DNA from: a virus
IMG/VR virus record: IMGVR_UViG_3300020717_000186
Coordinates: 1 to 38,934 of that record
DNA length: 38,934 nucleotides
Direction: 5' to 3' (one strand)
A program made the translations under genes and the position numbers. Of this stretch, positions 1-8,062 are shown piece by piece. The stretch's first letter is position 1; each line of letters starts with the position of its first letter. The notes beneath the pieces were generated by a model. The model made no database searches, was not told where the DNA came from, and was given only the letters and a program-made list of their open reading frames with translations.

Positions 1-150
1 CCCACCCTTACCACTTTCGGTGTGAACACATAATCTACATCTCCTCACCTTTCCGTATGCGATTGGTAACTGAAATACCCTTATATCCTTTTTGAACATA
101 AATAACGGGTACCATCTTTTACACTCTATACAATGTTTACCTATTGCCAT
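1..150 (-). CDS. Zinc-ribbon-like protein, C-terminus off the window
   Basis: The frame is open from an ATG at 150 to the left edge, so only the first 50 codons are visible. It shows a CIEC motif near residues 7-10 and a CRLC motif near residue 39, the spacing of a two-knuckle zinc ribbon. The start overlaps the last codons of the upstream gene by 14 nt, as is common here. Function is unknown; small zinc ribbons in phages often bind nucleic acid, which is only an inference. Confidence 0.6.
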   Translation of the reverse strand, partial: MAIGKHCIECKRWYPLFMFKKDIRVFQLPIAYGKVRRCRLCVHTESGKGG

Positions 151-379
151 CCATTAATTCTTTTAATCTTGCTTCGTATAAAAATTTATAATGTTGCTTT
201 GTCCAACCATCGTTTCTATCGGTATTCATTTCAGTATAAAACTTTTGTAACTTTGTGTCACCTAATCTTAATTCTGTTTCTTTATTAATTCTATTCTGTT
301 TCTTATTTCCAATTCTTTCGATTTGGAATAATATAAACATACCTACAAATATTGATATGATTGTTATTATTTCTTGCAT
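137..379 (-). CDS. Small membrane-anchored protein
   Basis: This 80-residue product has one N-terminal hydrophobic segment (about residues 4-20, starting IITIISIFVG) followed by a charged, probably helical tail. That fits a single-pass protein with a cytoplasmic domain. The start overlaps the end of the preceding small membrane gene by 13 nt and its end overlaps the next gene. I do not recognise the family. Confidence 0.6.
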   Translation of the reverse strand: MQEIITIISIFVGMFILFQIERIGNKKQNRINKETELRLGDTKLQKFYTEMNTDRNDGWTKQHYKFLYEARLKELMDGNR

Positions 380-513
380 AGTTTTTTCTTTTTTCTTTCC
401 TCAATTAGTTTTCTATGTTTATCATGTTTCATATCCGCTCTTGTTAAGAAAAATACCATACAAAATGCTATTACTATAACTAAATAAAACGGATGCTCAC
501 TTATATATTCCAT
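367..513 (-). CDS. 48-residue single-pass membrane protein
   Basis: The product has a hydrophobic stretch at about residues 8-25 followed by a strongly basic tail ending in several lysines, which predicts a cytoplasmic C-terminus by the positive-inside rule. The ATG at 513 follows the stop of the upstream gene by 3 nt and the 3' end overlaps the next start. Two consecutive one-span genes could act together, but nothing shows this directly. Confidence 0.55.
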   Translation of the reverse strand: MEYISEHPFYLVIVIAFCMVFFLTRADMKHDKHRKLIEERKKKKLCKK

Positions 514-516
514 ATA

Positions 517-738
517 TTAGTTTTTATGTGCTACTCCAACTTTGTTAAATAGGTCATCATAACTACCACCACTCTTAAACTCAAACTTATCACAGGTGTA
601 GTAACGACTTGATATTGCTTTCATTGTCAATCCACACTTCACACCTTGTCCCACACCTACTAACCATAACATATGTTGGCAGTTGAAACATACTTTCTCA
701 TCCGATTTTGGATTTTCTATTTTATTTGCTTCCACCAT
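517..738 (-). CDS. Small four-cysteine protein
   Basis: The 73-residue protein has cysteines at 17, 20, 35 and 49, beginning with CFNC, a plausible single zinc site. It overlaps the end of the upstream zinc-finger gene by 17 nt. No catalytic motif is seen; a small structural or nucleic-acid-binding zinc protein is likely, but the family is not recognised. Confidence 0.6.
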   Translation of the reverse strand: MVEANKIENPKSDEKVCFNCQHMLWLVGVGQGVKCGLTMKAISSRYYTCDKFEFKSGGSYDDLFNKVGVAHKN

Positions 739-1333
739 TTATCTTTTTAGTTAATTGTTTAATTTGTGCTGATAAACTTTGTTGAGTTTGTATCATTTGT
801 GCATATGGTATTGTAGTTCCACTATTAGTTACATTATTTACAATACCCCCCATTGAATGGCTACTATATGCTGGTGCTGATGCTAATCTTATTCCCAACA
901 TTTCATCTATCATTTCCTCAAATACTCTATTAAACTTTGCTAGTGATTGCATGTCCTCTTTATTAACTGAACGTGTTACATTCATACGATTATCATCCCA
1001 CAATAAGATACCAAAATTATCTGATTTGCTACCCAACCATTTATGTTCCGATGTCAATACACTCAATTCCCATTTTGGTTTATGTGGTAAGTTTAAGTCT
1101 AATACATCTACCATATATTTTGTCTCACCGGCATTGTGTATTGGATTTACTAATGCATATCCTTTGTATACATATCCACTTATTTTTTCCCACCCTTTAA
1201 TTTTCATAACTTTTGGTTTTTTAGCTTCATCCATTGCGTTTAATACACAACTCAAATGATCGTTACCTATTAAATAATCTACATCCGTATATGTACTTTC
1301 CTTTCCACAATATCTACAATAATACTCTTTCAC
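722..1333 (-). CDS. Zinc-finger protein with coiled C-terminus
   Basis: The 203-residue product opens with a zinc finger: Cys6-x2-Cys9 and His26-x2-Cys29. A mixed middle region follows, and the last 30 residues are Q/K-rich (QTQQSLSAQIKQL), probably a short coiled coil for oligomerisation. The ATG overlaps the stop of the preceding gene. It could bind DNA or RNA, or a partner through the coil; no enzyme family is recognised. Confidence 0.65.
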   Translation of the reverse strand: MKEYYCRYCGKESTYTDVDYLIGNDHLSCVLNAMDEAKKPKVMKIKGWEKISGYVYKGYALVNPIHNAGETKYMVDVLDLNLPHKPKWELSVLTSEHKWLGSKSDNFGILLWDDNRMNVTRSVNKEDMQSLAKFNRVFEEMIDEMLGIRLASAPAYSSHSMGGIVNNVTNSGTTIPYAQMIQTQQSLSAQIKQLTKKINGGSK

Positions 1334-1524
1334 TAAACATATTTTTTACATCTATCTATTGATTCATTTTCTGCTTCTACTTTTGCTGAATACATTTGTC
1401 TAATGATAATTCCCAATTGCTCATCGGTTATAGTATCATCAATTATAATTTCTTTACGAATGGTCAATGTTTCTTTTGCTTGTTCTGACCATTCTATCAT
1501 TCTTTGTGCGTATATTTTTTCCAT
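1333..1524 (-). CDS. Small helical protein, unknown
   Basis: This 63-residue, mostly charged product looks helical and has no membrane segment. It ends in KKYV and its stop overlaps the start of the following zinc-finger gene. No family is recognised. Confidence 0.55.
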   Translation of the reverse strand: MEKIYAQRMIEWSEQAKETLTIRKEIIIDDTITDEQLGIIIRQMYSAKVEAENESIDRCKKYV

Positions 1525-1525
1525 A

Positions 1526-1738
1526 TTATCTAAACCATTTATCGAAATCGGTTGGCTCCGGTCTATCCTCTTTTTTAACTACTTTCTTTTTAGTTGTTGG
1601 TTTCTTAACTTTTGGTGGGTCTAATTCTGCTTTTAACTGAATTTTCTCTCTCATTGTTAAATCGGTTAATCTATGCCATTGTTTTAGGTCTAATGCCGAT
1701 TCAATAATATAATAACCTTTTTTATCCTGCTTCAACAT
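1526..1738 (-). CDS. Small protein with lysine-rich tail, unknown
   Basis: The first 40 residues look folded (YYIIESALDLKQWHRL); the second half is a flexible, basic PKVKKPTTKKKVVKKE stretch, followed by an acidic/aromatic end. Such tails often contact nucleic acid, which is inference. The start overlaps the upstream UVR-like gene by 17 nt, so the two are probably co-translated. Confidence 0.6.
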   Translation of the reverse strand: MLKQDKKGYYIIESALDLKQWHRLTDLTMREKIQLKAELDPPKVKKPTTKKKVVKKEDRPEPTDFDKWFR

Positions 1739-2003
1739 TGTTTTGTAATTTAGTTATTTGTTTGTGTAACCTTGCTGCTATTTCATATTGTTCATTCTCA
1801 ACACATACCTCTAACATATCAGGTAACATCGTTTCATCAAAATCTAATTCGTTTTGTTCATCAGTATTTTGATTATATAACGCAATTAGTTCATTCATTA
1901 CACCTTCCATAAATTCACTATTTTTAATAGTATTTAGGAGTTGTTGCATGAATAACTTTCTAATTGAGCCATCTTCATTATTTTTGTTTCTTCTACTTTT
2001 CAT
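1722..2003 (-). CDS. UVR-motif-like small protein, first gene of an operon
   Basis: Residues about 68-90 contain VENEQYEIAARLHKQI, close to the UVR motif pattern (E-x2-F/Y-E-x-A-A-x-L-x3-I) known from UvrB, UvrC and McsA, where it mediates protein-protein contact. The rest is helical and acidic. The ATG lies only 4 nt past a strong -7 box, so the transcript may be leaderless; an internal Met19 is the alternative start. It heads the leftmost operon. Confidence 0.6.
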   Translation of the reverse strand: MKSRRNKNNEDGSIRKLFMQQLLNTIKNSEFMEGVMNELIALYNQNTDEQNELDFDETMLPDMLEVCVENEQYEIAARLHKQITKLQNNVEAG

Positions 2004-2007
2004 ATAT

Positions 2008-2038
2008 CAAAGATACAACAAAATATCAAAGTGACAAA
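2008..2038 (-). promoter_or_regulatory. Bacteroidota-type promoter upstream of the gene at 2003
   Basis: On the minus strand TTTG (2038-2035) is followed after 19 nt by TATCTTTG (2015-2008), an exact TAnnTTTG -7 box. The ATG of the next gene begins at 2003, so initiation about 5 nt past the box would give no leader. Confidence 0.75.
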
Positions 2039-2041
2039 ATA

Positions 2042-2152
2042 TTATTGTGACTTTCTATTCTTAGCCTTTACATCAATAGTACCTTTTGTATTGGTTTTAC
2101 CTACTGAATTATTAATAATTGTTTTGTTCTGTTTCTTCTTGTCGGATTTCAT
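2042..2152 (-). CDS. Possible 36-residue basic protein overlapping the previous gene
   Basis: An ATG at 2152 inside the 3' end of the upstream gene opens a frame beginning MKSDKKKQNK and ending VKAKNRKSQ. It would be a small, very basic, probably disordered protein. The overlap of 41 nt is longer than usual here, but the frame fills most of an otherwise empty gap before the promoter. Existence is uncertain. Confidence 0.4.
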   Translation of the reverse strand: MKSDKKKQNKTIINNSVGKTNTKGTIDVKAKNRKSQ

Positions 2153-2378
2153 TATACTCTTTAATAGCATTTCCTTTTGACTCAATGATTTGCTCATAGT
2201 GTAGGTCTGGTATTATTTGTAAAAAAATATATTCAAATGGATTATGTGGATTTTTAACACAATGTTCTGCTTCATATAAATCTTTAGCGGCTGATACATC
2301 GTTTATTCTCTCCGAGTTTATTCTTTTTTTAACTATACAAAGTTTATCTCCATATCTTAAAAATTCTTTTACTATCAT
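2112..2378 (-). CDS. Small hypothetical protein
   Basis: The 88-residue charged product has no membrane segment and a short basic patch (KLCIVKKRINSER) near its N-terminus. It lies 14 nt downstream of the gene at 2393-2647. No family recognised. Confidence 0.55.
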   Translation of the reverse strand: MIVKEFLRYGDKLCIVKKRINSERINDVSAAKDLYEAEHCVKNPHNPFEYIFLQIIPDLHYEQIIESKGNAIKEYNEIRQEETEQNNY

Positions 2379-2392
2379 ATTATGTATGTTTT

Positions 2393-2647
2393 CTATAAAT
2401 CTTTGCGTTTTGTTGTTCTCTTATAGTTTTCTTTTGAATCTTCTTTCTGCCTTTTAATTTCGTTTGTTTGTTGTTCATTTAAATACTCCTTAAGAATTTT
2501 ACTTCCCTTTTTGGTTTTATATAAATCATAATAATTTACTCTTTCACCATTCTTATATACTCTCAATTCATACTTATCACCATTTTTTAATAAGAAAGTA
2601 TGCCACTCAGGTATAAATATTCTTTTGATTTTTCTAAATATATTCAT
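2393..2647 (-). CDS. Small basic hypothetical protein
   Basis: I start at the ATG at 2647 (MNIFRKIKR) and not at an in-frame TTG two codons upstream. The 84-residue product is rich in Lys, Arg and aromatic residues and ends in a charged tail (KRTTKRKDL). It may be a small nucleic-acid-binding protein, but no family is recognised. Confidence 0.55.
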   Translation of the reverse strand: MNIFRKIKRIFIPEWHTFLLKNGDKYELRVYKNGERVNYYDLYKTKKGSKILKEYLNEQQTNEIKRQKEDSKENYKRTTKRKDL

Positions 2648-2662
2648 ATTCAAATATACTAT

Positions 2663-3418
2663 TTATTTTATAAACTTCAAAATATTTTCATACATAAATT
2701 TATGACCTAATTCACCAAAATGCATATCATCAACTTCACCTTTTGTTTCATGCTTAATTATAAAGTGTTCATTTCTATCTATACTATTGGTAACACCACT
2801 TAAATAATTGTAGATTTCACCATCTATTTCAAATCTAATTAAATTAGGCTGTTCTACTAATTTAGTATATTCATTTATTTCATCACTAATACTATCCATT
2901 GACCAAATATAAACTTTTGCACCTATATTGGTTTCTATGTATTTTAATAATGTAAGTATTTGTTTAACTATTTCTATTATAAATGGTATTTCAAAATCCA
3001 AATGTGTTAAATAAAAATGTTGGTATTTAGGATCGTCAAATACCAAACTACCACCCTTTTGCCAACCATCACTTATCCACTTGCCGTTTTGTAAAATTGG
3101 AACTTCAAATCTAACAAAATGTGTAAATTGAAATATTATAGTATCATCTTTGTTTATTTTATGTAAATCACCTAATAATCTTTTGAATTGTTGTTGATTA
3201 CTATGCCCACCTTCAGCTCTTAATATCCACTCCAATCCCAATTCATTTGCTAATTGCACATAAAAAGGATTACCAATATGACCAAGCCATTCGGTATATT
3301 GAGTAGATAAATATCTAATACCCTCTCCTAACTTTTCTAAATATTGATTTTCAGTATGTGCGTAACCTAATAAATTACCTGCACTATGTGAACATCCGTA
3401 AATGTATAACTTATTCAT
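2663..3418 (-). CDS. SGNH/GDSL-like hydrolase
   Basis: The 251-residue protein begins YIYGCSHSAG, matching the block I nucleophile Ser of the SGNH fold, and ends with DMHFGELGH, the D-x-x-H block V that carries catalytic Asp and His. Middle blocks are less clear. SGNH proteins are usually esterases or acetyl-hydrolases acting on sugars and cell envelopes. No signal peptide is seen, so it acts in the cytoplasm or within the particle. A second copy of this type lies at 3979-4617, and a glycosyltransferase-like gene is close by, suggesting shared work on a glycan; substrate unknown. Confidence 0.7.
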   Translation of the reverse strand: MNKLYIYGCSHSAGNLLGYAHTENQYLEKLGEGIRYLSTQYTEWLGHIGNPFYVQLANELGLEWILRAEGGHSNQQQFKRLLGDLHKINKDDTIIFQFTHFVRFEVPILQNGKWISDGWQKGGSLVFDDPKYQHFYLTHLDFEIPFIIEIVKQILTLLKYIETNIGAKVYIWSMDSISDEINEYTKLVEQPNLIRFEIDGEIYNYLSGVTNSIDRNEHFIIKHETKGEVDDMHFGELGHKFMYENILKFIK

Positions 3419-3421
3419 TAA

Positions 3422-3682
3422 TTACCATTCAATTAATCTAACTAACGGCCACATTGGTGCTATTGTATTTCCCAATTTCCAAGCTGCATCTTCTAATTTA
3501 ATACGAAGTTCCTCACTATCATAATAAGATACATGTTCATAACGGGCAAAGTCTTGTTCTGTTATTTTAGTGGGCACCCAACTTTGTTTTGTTAGGACTA
3601 AGACACCAAATAAACCCTCATCAACTAAGGGTTTATTTTTAATTTCATTTTTAAAATGATTAAAGGCATTTAATTGTAACAT
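3422..3682 (-). CDS. Small paralogous protein (pair with 3698-3952), copy 2
   Basis: The 86-residue product shares with its neighbour the layout L-x-AF-x-x-FK, then GVLVL-x-K-x-x-W-x-P-x-x-I-T-E-x-D-F, and a C-terminal WPLVRL-like end. The two are a tandem duplication. Both lie between the two SGNH-like genes. No motif points to an enzyme; function unknown. Confidence 0.65.
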   Translation of the reverse strand: MLQLNAFNHFKNEIKNKPLVDEGLFGVLVLTKQSWVPTKITEQDFARYEHVSYYDSEELRIKLEDAAWKLGNTIAPMWPLVRLIEW

Positions 3683-3697
3683 ATTATATTATTTTAA

Positions 3698-3952
3698 TTA
3701 TACCAATTCTACTAATACCCAAGCAGAATGTCCACCTTTATTTGTTTCAAAAGCGGCTTCATGCAAAGCCTTATCCTCATCTGTTTGATTTTGGCTTTGT
3801 GGATGTACTTGTTTATATTTACCGAAATCTTCTTCAGTTATTTCAAGTGGTATCCATGTACCTTTGTCTAATACTAATACACCATATTTACCCGTTGCTG
3901 CTAATTCTGGGTTAGCTTCTTTAAATGGTTCAAATGCTTCTAACTTAATCAT
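3698..3952 (-). CDS. Small paralogous protein (pair with 3422-3682), copy 1
   Basis: The 84-residue product contains YGVLVLDKGTWIPLEITEED, aligned with GVLVLTKQSWVPTKITEQD in the neighbour. The central beta-hairpin pattern and the Trp are conserved, and the C-terminal half diverged. They may form hetero- or homo-oligomers; function unknown. Confidence 0.65.
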   Translation of the reverse strand: MIKLEAFEPFKEANPELAATGKYGVLVLDKGTWIPLEITEEDFGKYKQVHPQSQNQTDEDKALHEAAFETNKGGHSAWVLVELV

Positions 3953-3978
3953 ATTATTTGTTTTATTTTATATAAATA

Positions 3979-4617
3979 TCAAATTATCTTAGAATAAAAA
4001 TGATTTGCCATTCGTTGATGTCCTAATTCATTAAAATGTCTATCTATTTCACCATTAGGTTTAACTATATGTTGTTCATTTGATATATCTTGCCATTTAT
4101 AATAAAATGAATAATTTATATTATCATTCGTTGAATTTGGTGCTGTAATAAATTCAATTATTTCGTTGTATCTTTTAAACTCTATATGGGTTTGTCCCTC
4201 AACACTCCATACATATAAATTTATATCATTATCTAAACACCACTTTAAAACTTGTTTTTTAAACCAGTTAAAATTGGTATCTCTATATTGTTGTGATACT
4301 TCACTTAAATCATGTTTATGTTGAATAAAAAATGCTTCTAAATCTATTAATTGTGCACGAGTTGGATAAATATTATATCTATCAAAGAATGTAAATTCAA
4401 ATATTACCTTATCACCTTTTTGTATTTGATCTCTCTTATCAATAAATTGTAGTATTGAAACCCAATTACATTGACCGGCATGTGCTGAATTATCTAATTC
4501 TAAATTCAATTTATCTGCTAATAATTTAGGCCATGTTTTGTTTTCGTTTACAACATAATTGTGTCCACCAAATCCAGTAGATAATGAACAACCGAATACC
4601 CAAAGTTTATTTTTCAT
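3979..4617 (-). CDS. SGNH/GDSL-like hydrolase, second copy
   Basis: The 212-residue product has WVFGCSLSTGFGG at the N-terminus (block I serine) and DRHFNELGHQRM at the C-terminus (D-x-x-H, block V), like the gene at 2663-3418. Overall similarity is low outside these blocks, so the copies may have different substrates. The 5' end overlaps the metallophosphoesterase gene by 11 nt, suggesting coupled translation. Cytoplasmic by absence of a signal peptide. Confidence 0.7.
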   Translation of the reverse strand: MKNKLWVFGCSLSTGFGGHNYVVNENKTWPKLLADKLNLELDNSAHAGQCNWVSILQFIDKRDQIQKGDKVIFEFTFFDRYNIYPTRAQLIDLEAFFIQHKHDLSEVSQQYRDTNFNWFKKQVLKWCLDNDINLYVWSVEGQTHIEFKRYNEIIEFITAPNSTNDNINYSFYYKWQDISNEQHIVKPNGEIDRHFNELGHQRMANHFYSKII

Positions 4618-5317
4618 GTTTATTTATTGAACTCCATTCATCACTTTCAGTATCCCATATCCATATAGGATTAGATAAATAATATCTAATATCTAATAAA
4701 GATGCATTTAAACTAACCATTCCTTTTATTGGTGTTTCATATGTTTCCTCAACAATCATACCACCACATTCATGTATATGTCCACATACATGCACTTTAG
4801 GTTTAATATCATTGATACGATTTGCTAACATTTCACAACCAACATGATAATTACCTCTTACACTTATATCATGTCTACCATATCTAGGTGTATGTGTAAC
4901 TAATATATCTATACTACCATCAGTAGGAACTTTTTGCCATACTTCATCTAATTCTTGGTTTCTATGTTTCATAAATGCCCACATACCATAAATAGGTGAC
5001 CATGGACTACCATAGATACCCATACCATCTATATTAATATACTCATCTTCTAAATAAGTAATTGTTGGATTGTTTGCTAATAACAAATTCTTTCTATCTT
5101 GATTCTGAAATACAAAATCATGATTACCTGCAATTAATACCTTATGTTTAGCATTTTTATTTGCATACCATTTTAGAAACAAATCCGTTTCATCATATTC
5201 ACCATAACGAGTACAATCCCCACTATGTATAATCATGTCTACATAGGGTAACTCACTATATAAACTAGTAATCTCATTGTGTCTACCATGAGTGTCACTA
5301 ATAAACATTATTTTCAT
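4607..5317 (-). CDS. Calcineurin-like metallophosphoesterase
   Basis: All main family motifs are present in order: SDTH (Asp8, His10), HSGDC, AGNHDF, THTPRYGRHD and CGHIHE, the two-metal centre of class III phosphoesterases. The 236-residue length is usual for single-domain members that cleave phosphodiesters or nucleotides. I start at the ATG at 5317; the in-frame codon two upstream is TTG. It overlaps the glycosyltransferase-like gene by 20 nt and the following SGNH gene by 11 nt. The exact substrate cannot be told from sequence. Confidence 0.85.
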   Translation of the reverse strand: MKIMFISDTHGRHNEITSLYSELPYVDMIIHSGDCTRYGEYDETDLFLKWYANKNAKHKVLIAGNHDFVFQNQDRKNLLLANNPTITYLEDEYINIDGMGIYGSPWSPIYGMWAFMKHRNQELDEVWQKVPTDGSIDILVTHTPRYGRHDISVRGNYHVGCEMLANRINDIKPKVHVCGHIHECGGMIVEETYETPIKGMVSLNASLLDIRYYLSNPIWIWDTESDEWSSINKHEK

Positions 5318-6455
5318 AACCAATCAATTTATCTATTTCCATAATAGCGTTAAGTGGATTAAAACATCCATTAACAATTCTATAATTATTTTCTAATCTT
5401 TGTTGAACACTATCAGTATTGTATATTTGTTCTACTTCCTCAATTGGTAATTCATTAAATCGTTTTAATGCATTAACAAATGTTTCTATTCTTTCCGTTT
5501 CACTTATATTTTCATCCCAATTCGTATCTAAACCAAATACATCTTCAAATGTTTCTATTCCATTATTTCGGAGTGCTCTATTAAATCCTCTACATTGTAA
5601 AGATATGAATATATTTTTACATAACCAAGCTCTTATCGTTTTTTCTGTCAAACGTAAATCATCACCACTATCACCACTACTTTCAACTATAAAAGATGCA
5701 TATGAGTCTAATGAATTAATGTTCACTTCATCATACATGTCTATACTATCTGAACTTTGTATATTACCCAATTCAACATCTATTTTATTTTCGTATATAA
5801 AAAACTCATTTGTAAATTGATTTAAATACTCAATATCAAATGTTAAATCATCGTTTCCATCTCTGCCCCCACCTGGACTATTTCTATAATTAATAAAATC
5901 ACTAATTGATTTAATATCACCAAATGTGTTTTTCTTTATTATAAGACCAAATGTATAATAACAATCTTTTAATTGAATGTTATGTTTTTTAATAAGTTCA
6001 AATATTTTAATTCTGCGTAAATTGATAGAACGATTAAAGAAATTATATTTTTTGTTTCTTGAATCTTTCAATTGAAATGCTTTTTCTGAAAATAAAGATT
6101 TAAAAGGTAGGCATTTTGTTCTTAATGCTAAATCACATTCAGTTGTATCGTTATCTAAATGTGTAGTTAGAAAATATATTCTATGATTTATATTTCTATT
6201 TTCAATAATAGCTTTTCTTCTGTGTCTATTACAATATTCATGATTAATAAATAAAAATATAGTAAGTTTATATTCTTTATTTACACTTGCATTAATGTAA
6301 TCAATATCATCTAATTTTATAAATAATACATCACCATTTTTTATTTTGTTAATGTAAGTGTAATCATTTTGTGGTATTTCTACTAATGAATAACCTTTAT
6401 TTTCAAAATAACTAAATTCTATACCATAATATTCATTGTGGTAAATAAATTGCAT
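5298..6455 (-). CDS. Glycosyltransferase-like protein (TEK type), copy A
   Basis: The 385-residue product has a C-terminal LTEKTIRAWLCKNIFISL segment followed by GFNRALRNNGIETF. This matches the two other window proteins with a TEK/SEK-x6-8-K/G-x-PF motif, and resembles the nucleotide-sugar-binding C-terminal region of GT10-like GT-B enzymes. The N-terminal 250 residues are divergent. It is followed at once by a metallophosphoesterase and SGNH genes, so a surface- or DNA-sugar modification set is plausible. Activity is inferred; the fold was not modelled. Confidence 0.5.
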   Translation of the reverse strand: MQFIYHNEYYGIEFSYFENKGYSLVEIPQNDYTYINKIKNGDVLFIKLDDIDYINASVNKEYKLTIFLFINHEYCNRHRRKAIIENRNINHRIYFLTTHLDNDTTECDLALRTKCLPFKSLFSEKAFQLKDSRNKKYNFFNRSINLRRIKIFELIKKHNIQLKDCYYTFGLIIKKNTFGDIKSISDFINYRNSPGGGRDGNDDLTFDIEYLNQFTNEFFIYENKIDVELGNIQSSDSIDMYDEVNINSLDSYASFIVESSGDSGDDLRLTEKTIRAWLCKNIFISLQCRGFNRALRNNGIETFEDVFGLDTNWDENISETERIETFVNALKRFNELPIEEVEQIYNTDSVQQRLENNYRIVNGCFNPLNAIMEIDKLIGYENNVY

Positions 6456-6652
6456 TATAACTTCAAATCTTTTATTGTATCAACAATATCCTTTTCATCT
6501 TTATAGATTTCTTTAACTTTGTCTAAAGCTTCATTATAAGCCATTTCGGCTATCTTTGCTGCATCATCTAATTTAATATAAGAAAATGTATCACCCTCTT
6601 TGTTTTTAAGCGAAAGAAAGCCAGTTGCTTTTAATTTGTTTTCCCAATTCAT
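6455..6652 (-). CDS. Small hypothetical protein
   Basis: The 65-residue product has an N-terminal half like a compact beta segment (GDTFSYIKLDD) and a helical, charged second half. Its stop touches the start of the glycosyltransferase-like gene. Unknown. Confidence 0.6.
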   Translation of the reverse strand: MNWENKLKATGFLSLKNKEGDTFSYIKLDDAAKIAEMAYNEALDKVKEIYKDEKDIVDTIKDLKL

Positions 6653-6657
6653 ATGTA

Positions 6658-6828
6658 TTACTTTTTTGAATAAGTATTATCATTTGTAAGTTTCCGTAAT
6701 AAATCTTGCTGACCTTTCGTGAAGTTTCCTTTTTCAGTAAGATGTTTATCCAAAGATTCTAACAATTTAATTTTTTTCATATAGTAATCTTTTGCTTTCT
6801 CTAATAGTATTCTATCGTATCTACTCAT
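6658..6828 (-). CDS. 56-residue basic helical protein
   Basis: The ATG at 6828 overlaps the TAA of the FG-GAP lipoprotein gene (TAATG). The sequence (YDRILLEKAKDYYMKKIKLL) is amphipathic and basic, suggesting a helical hairpin. Family not recognised; the coupling and spacing support it as real. Confidence 0.6.
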   Translation of the reverse strand: MSRYDRILLEKAKDYYMKKIKLLESLDKHLTEKGNFTKGQQDLLRKLTNDNTYSKK

Positions 6829-8060
6829 TATTCAAATATTTTAGTTGTTGTGTTTTGTACCCATATCGTTGAATGTTGATCAGTTGTAAAACCATTTAAT
6901 ACCCATATATTATTTGATTTATATAATAACATTCTCCACATCCATGCAGTTGTTTGTGGTTGAATTGAAACATTATTTTTAATATACGTTGTAGTTACAT
7001 CTGAAAATGTTTGATATGTTTTGTCGGATTTATATACATTGATTGTATATCCACCATACCAACTTCCTGTTATATCACCTGTTCTATCAAGAAATATTTC
7101 ATTAATACCATCACCATCAACATCAGCACATGCAATGTCCATAACACTACCCCAACCAGTTGTACTAGGTAAACATATTTGAGTTTGTGTTTGAAAATTA
7201 TTATTTTTGTTAAAAAAAATAGTAGAAGGTGAATATAAAGCAGGTGCAGGTCTTCCCTCATCACCACTTAATATAATATCATTCTTACCATCATTATCAA
7301 CATCAATAATTTCGCCAGTAATATAACCATAACCTGCATTGTATTGCCAATCTTGGCCTGTAAAATTACCTTTCCCATCACCATATAAAACTTTTGCAGG
7401 ATGCCCACCTAAAACAATTATGTCTAAATTACCATCACCATTTAAATCCCCACTTGCACCTCCATGCCAAAATGCAGTTGGTAACATAGATAAATCACCT
7501 AATTTGTATTTATGAGTAGTTTTGTCACTTAGTAATAATGTGCATTGTTCACCAGGATAGGGTGATGCATCCAATCCTTGATTAATTAAGAATAAATCAG
7601 GTAAACTATCATTATTGAAATCACCTACAATTGTTTTTCTAGTATTTACTGTCCCAACAAAGTTATCAGGTAACATACTATTATCTAATTCATAATGATT
7701 ACCCTTATTAATAATAACATCTGGTTTAGTTGTAAAATTTCCATTGGACTCATACGGATAAAATATATCCTCTAACCCATCACCATTAATATCAATGTAG
7801 ACATATCCTAAATTATTGTTACCATTATAGATACCTTTATTTCTAATACCTAATACTAAACGTATACTATCAACATTAACAAATTTAAATGGTGTTTTTA
7901 ATTGATAAGATGTCTTTCCAACATAATAACCAGCAGTTAAAGTTTGGTATGTTGTAGTAACAGGTGTTGTTGATGGTGGAATAACCGGTAATGGTGTTAT
8001 AACTACTTTAGAACAACTGAACAAACCTACTAATAAAAATCCTAATAATATATTTTTCAT
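6828..8060 (-). CDS. FG-GAP/VCBS repeat lipoprotein
   Basis: I start at the ATG at 8060 (MKNILLGFLLVGLFSCSK), which gives a classical lipoprotein signal with lipobox Cys. The longer upstream start would bury that signal. At least five calcium-loop repeats follow: DINGDGLED, DFNNDSLPD, DLNGDGNLD, DVDNDGKND and DVDGDGINE, the pattern of FG-GAP/VCBS beta-propellers. Such proteins sit on the cell surface and bind ligands or polysaccharide. In a phage genome it may be a moron gene changing the infected cell surface. The upstream gene is a four-span membrane protein. Confidence 0.85.
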   Translation of the reverse strand: MKNILLGFLLVGLFSCSKVVITPLPVIPPSTTPVTTTYQTLTAGYYVGKTSYQLKTPFKFVNVDSIRLVLGIRNKGIYNGNNNLGYVYIDINGDGLEDIFYPYESNGNFTTKPDVIINKGNHYELDNSMLPDNFVGTVNTRKTIVGDFNNDSLPDLFLINQGLDASPYPGEQCTLLLSDKTTHKYKLGDLSMLPTAFWHGGASGDLNGDGNLDIIVLGGHPAKVLYGDGKGNFTGQDWQYNAGYGYITGEIIDVDNDGKNDIILSGDEGRPAPALYSPSTIFFNKNNNFQTQTQICLPSTTGWGSVMDIACADVDGDGINEIFLDRTGDITGSWYGGYTINVYKSDKTYQTFSDVTTTYIKNNVSIQPQTTAWMWRMLLYKSNNIWVLNGFTTDQHSTIWVQNTTTKIFE

Positions 8061-8062
8061 AA

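Noticed and set aside
7070-7267. Alternative minus-strand frame within the FG-GAP gene
   Set aside because: It lies wholly inside a gene with five matching repeats and its low-complexity hydrophobic product is a frame shadow.
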